A stretch of 17,631 nt of DNA from JAVVUJ01 sp964582545 (lineage in GTDB: Bacteria; Bacillota; Clostridia; Peptostreptococcales; Anaerovoracaceae). The notes beneath the pieces are model-generated. The model saw only the letters and a list, made by a program, of their open reading frames with translations. It ran no database searches and was not told the DNA's origin. The translations under genes were made by a program, and so were the position numbers. Location: the NCBI GenBank assembly GCA_964582545.1, contig CAZOSB010000040.1:1-17631 (forward strand), given 5' to 3'. Each line of letters begins with the position of its first letter. The first letter of the stretch is position 1. Shown here one piece after another: positions 15,237 through 17,631 of the stretch.

Positions 15237-15380
15237 ATGATACAACGGAATATCAAAGAACATTTTTTGAAAGGAGCAACCTCTGGTGGGTTATCTTTAA
15301 AAATAGGAATCTTTGACTCCGGCATTTCCACGTTTTTATTAAAAAATGTGAAAGAAAAATTAACAGGAGGAAGTTGTTAA
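15237..15380 (+). CDS. Possible 47-residue ORF overlapping the pnp start
   Basis: An ATG at 15237 opens a 47-codon frame ending in TAA at 15378-15380, which shares a base with the pnp ATG (TAATG). AAGGA (15220-15224) lies 12 nt upstream, longer than ideal. The peptide contains LKIGIFDSGISTFLLKNVKE, which resembles the N-terminal FDSG motif region of glutamate racemase but lacks the rest of that enzyme. It could be a short upstream coupling peptide, a decayed gene remnant, or chance. Coding status is unproven. Confidence 0.35.
   Translation: MIQRNIKEHFLKGATSGGLSLKIGIFDSGISTFLLKNVKEKLTGGSC
15313..15342 (+). promoter_or_regulatory. Weak candidate promoter for pnp
   Basis: TTGACT (15313-15318) is followed after 18 bp by TATTAA (15337-15342), a 4/6 match to the -10 consensus. 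It lies between the rpsO terminator and the pnp ribosome binding site (15364-15373), where a pnp promoter would be expected. It also lies within the small ORF above, so both calls cannot easily be the main function of the segment. Confidence 0.3.
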
Positions 15381-17479
15381 TGAGATATGAAGATTACAGA
15401 ACATTTAGAACGGCCATAGGCGGCAGGCTGATGGAGCTTGAAATAGGCAAAATCTGCGAAATGGCCAGTGGACAAGTCATGGTGAAATACGGGGATTCAG
15501 TAGTCAGTGTGACTGCCACTGCATCTTCAGCACCTAGACAGGACATAGATTTTTTTCCACTTAGCGTAGACTATGAGGAGAGAATGTATGCAGCAGGTAA
15601 GATTCCAGGGGGATTTATCAAAAGAGAGGGGAGACCTTCTGAAAAGGCTATTTTAAGTTCAAGGCTGATAGATAGACCTATTAGACCTTTGTTTCCAAAG
15701 GGGTTTTATAACGATGTACAGGTGGTAGCTACCGTGCTTTGTGTAGATCCTGATTGTGCCCCCGAAATACTGGGCATGATTGGATCCTCTGTAGCTTTAT
15801 CTATTTCCGATATTCCATTTGATGGACCTACCGGTTCTGTAATGATCGGAAGAATAGAGGATAGATTTATCGTTAATCCCACTTTAGAGGAGAGGGATGC
15901 CAGCGATCTTCATCTGGTGGTTTCCGGGACCAAGGACGCGATTATGATGGTAGAAGCAGGTGCAAATGAAGTATCTGAAGATGTCATGTTAGAAGCAATC
16001 ATGTTCGCTCACGAAGAAATCAAAAAAATAGTTGAATTTATTGAAGAAATAGTTCAAGAGGTAGGGAAACCAAAGCGTGAGATAGCACTGTATAAGGTTC
16101 CCGAGGATATCGATCAAGCGGTGCGAGCCTTTGCTACGGACAAGATGCGAGATGCCATTCAGACTGTAGAAAAACAGGAAAGACTGGAAAATATGGGTGC
16201 AGTGGAAACAGAAGCAAAACTGCATTTTGAAGAAATTTATCCCGACAACAAGAAGGATGTAGCAGCAGTATTATACAGCATAACCAAGGAACAGGTGAGA
16301 AGCCTTATCTTAGATGATGGCATTCGACCTGACAATCGTAAGCATAAGGAAATTCGCCCGATTTGGTGCGAAACTGGGGTTTTACCTAGAACTCATGGAA
16401 CAGGACTGTTTAAGCGAGGACAAACTCAGGTACTTTCTGTAACCACTCTGGGACCAATCGGGGATGCACAGACTATCGACGGCATTGGTGATGAAATACA
16501 GAAGAGATATATGCACCATTACAACTTCCCTCCATACTCTGTAGGGGAAGCTAAGCCCATGAGAAGTGCAGGAAGAAGAGAGATCGGTCATGGAGCTCTG
16601 GCTGAAAGAGCATTGATTCCCGTGTTGCCTGATTTAGAAGAATTTCCATATGCCATTAGAGTAGTTTCCGAAGTATTATCTTCCAACGGAAGCACCTCTC
16701 AGGCCTCAGTATGCGGAAGCACCCTTTCTCTCATGGATGCGGGTGTTCCCATTAAGGCACCTGTTGCAGGAATCGCCATGGGTCTCATAGAGAGGGTGGA
16801 GGAAGATGGATCCAGCAAGATTGCCATCCTTTCAGATATTCAAGGTATGGAGGACTTCTTGGGGGACATGGACTTCAAGGTGGCGGGAACAGCCAAAGGA
16901 ATTACCGCCATTCAGATGGATATTAAGGTTCACGGGTTATCTAAACAAATTTTACAGGATGCATTAACACAGGCTCATGAAGGTCGTATGCATATCATGG
17001 CTCAGATGATGGACGAAATTTCTGAACCCAGAAAAGAGATGTCACCATATGCTCCGAGAATCGTATCTATGCAAGTAGATCCGGATAAAATCAGAACCAT
17101 CATTGGTCCTGGAGGAAAGACCATCAATAAGATCATTACGGAAACCGGCGTTAAGATCGATATTAACGATGAGGGTCTCGTATATATTGCTGCACCGGAT
17201 ATGGAAGCAGCGCAAAAGGGTATCCATGCCATTGAGCTTTTGGTAAAAGATGTGGAAGTAGGAACAACCTACGAAGGTAAAGTCATGAGGATTATGAACT
17301 TTGGGGCCTTTATTGAGATTTTACCTGGCAAGGAAGGACTCCTTCACATTTCCAAGATGTCCAAGCAAAGGGTGGAAAAGGTAGAGGATGTGATGAACAT
17401 CGGTGATGTGGTAAAGGTTAAGGTTACCGAAATCGACAATCAAAACAGAATCAATCTTACTCGGAAGGATTTAGAGTAA
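15380..17479 (+). CDS. pnp: Polyribonucleotide nucleotidyltransferase (PNPase)
   Basis: PNPase is a phosphorolytic 3'-5' exoribonuclease. The 699-residue protein has a first RNase PH domain with FFPLSVDYEER and GKIPGGFIKREGRPSE, a helical linker (about 210-300) and a second RNase PH domain with FPPYSVGEAKPMRSAGRREI and SNGSTSQASVCGSTLSLMDA. The catalytic Asp486 and Asp492 sit in SDIQGMEDFLGDMD. A KH domain with IGPGGK (575-580) and a C-terminal S1 domain (about 628-697) follow. ATG 15380 is chosen because CAGGAGGAAG (15364-15373) is well spaced for it; an in-frame TTG at 15374 is too close to that site. Confidence 0.96.
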   Translation: MRYEDYRTFRTAIGGRLMELEIGKICEMASGQVMVKYGDSVVSVTATASSAPRQDIDFFPLSVDYEERMYAAGKIPGGFIKREGRPSEKAILSSRLIDRPIRPLFPKGFYNDVQVVATVLCVDPDCAPEILGMIGSSVALSISDIPFDGPTGSVMIGRIEDRFIVNPTLEERDASDLHLVVSGTKDAIMMVEAGANEVSEDVMLEAIMFAHEEIKKIVEFIEEIVQEVGKPKREIALYKVPEDIDQAVRAFATDKMRDAIQTVEKQERLENMGAVETEAKLHFEEIYPDNKKDVAAVLYSITKEQVRSLILDDGIRPDNRKHKEIRPIWCETGVLPRTHGTGLFKRGQTQVLSVTTLGPIGDAQTIDGIGDEIQKRYMHHYNFPPYSVGEAKPMRSAGRREIGHGALAERALIPVLPDLEEFPYAIRVVSEVLSSNGSTSQASVCGSTLSLMDAGVPIKAPVAGIAMGLIERVEEDGSSKIAILSDIQGMEDFLGDMDFKVAGTAKGITAIQMDIKVHGLSKQILQDALTQAHEGRMHIMAQMMDEISEPRKEMSPYAPRIVSMQVDPDKIRTIIGPGGKTINKIITETGVKIDINDEGLVYIAAPDMEAAQKGIHAIELLVKDVEVGTTYEGKVMRIMNFGAFIEILPGKEGLLHISKMSKQRVEKVEDVMNIGDVVKVKVTEIDNQNRINLTRKDLE

Positions 17480-17480
17480 C

Positions 17481-17574
17481 CCGAGAATACCTCCTGCTTA
17501 CGGTACGGAGCGGGCGATATGCTCCGCATATCTTTTGATTGAGATTCCGTAATGTAAGCCTGAGGTATTCTCGG
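17481..17574. repeat. 94-nt near-palindromic hairpin element after pnp
   Basis: The outer arms CCGAGAATACCTC (17481-17493) and GAGGTATTCTCGG (17562-17574) pair perfectly over 13 bp. After a 2x2 internal loop, GCTTAC (17496-17501) pairs with GTAAGC (17554-17559). TACGGA (17504-17509) pairs with TCCGTA (17546-17551). At the tip GATATGC (17516-17522) pairs with GCATATC (17526-17532). The element starts 1 nt after the pnp stop codon and is more GC-rich than its surroundings. It could be a small repeated palindromic/MITE-like element or a stabilising 3' mRNA structure. Confidence 0.75.
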
Positions 17575-17591
17575 CTTCCCCGTTTGGGAAG
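17575..17591 (+). other. Small hairpin before the pnp terminator
   Basis: A 6-bp stem, CTTCCC (17575-17580) with GGGAAG (17586-17591), has loop CGTTT. It directly abuts the 94-nt element and may stack with it or belong to it. Confidence 0.5.
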
Positions 17592-17593
17592 GT

Positions 17594-17622
17594 AAAAAGT
17601 GCAGCTTTGACTGCACTTTTTT
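17594..17622 (+). terminator. Intrinsic terminator after pnp
   Basis: AAAAAGTGCAG (17594-17604) pairs with CTGCACTTTTT (17611-17621) around a 6-nt loop, giving an 11-bp stem ending in a T-run to 17622. It is the conventional end of the pnp transcript, 115 nt after the stop codon. Confidence 0.85.
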
Positions 17623-17631
17623 CTATGAAAT

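Noticed and set aside
15374..15379. TTG start for pnp
   Set aside because: Only 3 nt from the AGGAGG; ATG 15380 is well spaced and matches the family N-terminus.

Overview
The window is a low-GC Firmicutes chromosome segment, almost certainly from a spore-forming member of the Clostridia. The evidence is the conserved order rimP-nusA-ylxR-ylxQ-infB-rbfA-nrnA-truB-ribF followed by rpsO-pnp, strong AGGAGG-type ribosome binding sites, a short NusA without C-terminal AR domains, and a collagen-like protein ending in a BclB-type exosporium domain. I cannot name the genus from sequence alone.

Left block (about 1-8570, + strand): a predicted promoter and a perfect 10-bp leader hairpin precede nine tightly packed genes for translation, transcription and RNA metabolism (rimP, nusA, ylxR, ylxQ, infB, rbfA, nrnA, truB, ribF). 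Most overlap or abut, so they look like one operon. It ends at a 13-bp hairpin that can terminate from both sides. The unusual parts are a roughly 20-residue insertion in RimP and a Gln/Gly/Ser/Tyr repeat of 48-bp units in the IF2 linker.

Middle block (about 8635-14576, - strand): five same-strand genes lie between ribF and rpsO, which are usually neighbours in Firmicutes. In transcription order they are a glucose-1-phosphate cytidylyltransferase (rfbF), a glycosyltransferase made of two near-identical-layout GT-A domains, an NAD-dependent epimerase/reductase, a CDP-glucose 4,6-dehydratase (rfbG), and a cysteine-capped, Thr-rich collagen-like protein with a BclB-type C-terminal domain. Gaps are 1-50 nt. 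The inference is a self-contained cassette that makes a CDP-6-deoxyhexose and attaches it to the exosporium collagen encoded by its last gene. This is the most interesting system in the window.

Right block (about 14780-17631, + strand): rpsO has its own promoter, a structured leader and a terminator. It is followed by a possible 47-residue ORF whose stop overlaps the pnp start (TAATG), then pnp. Downstream of pnp is a 94-nt, almost fully self-complementary element and then a conventional terminator. The 328-bp divergent region before rpsO holds nested inverted repeats and a candidate SigK-type -10 for the - strand cassette.
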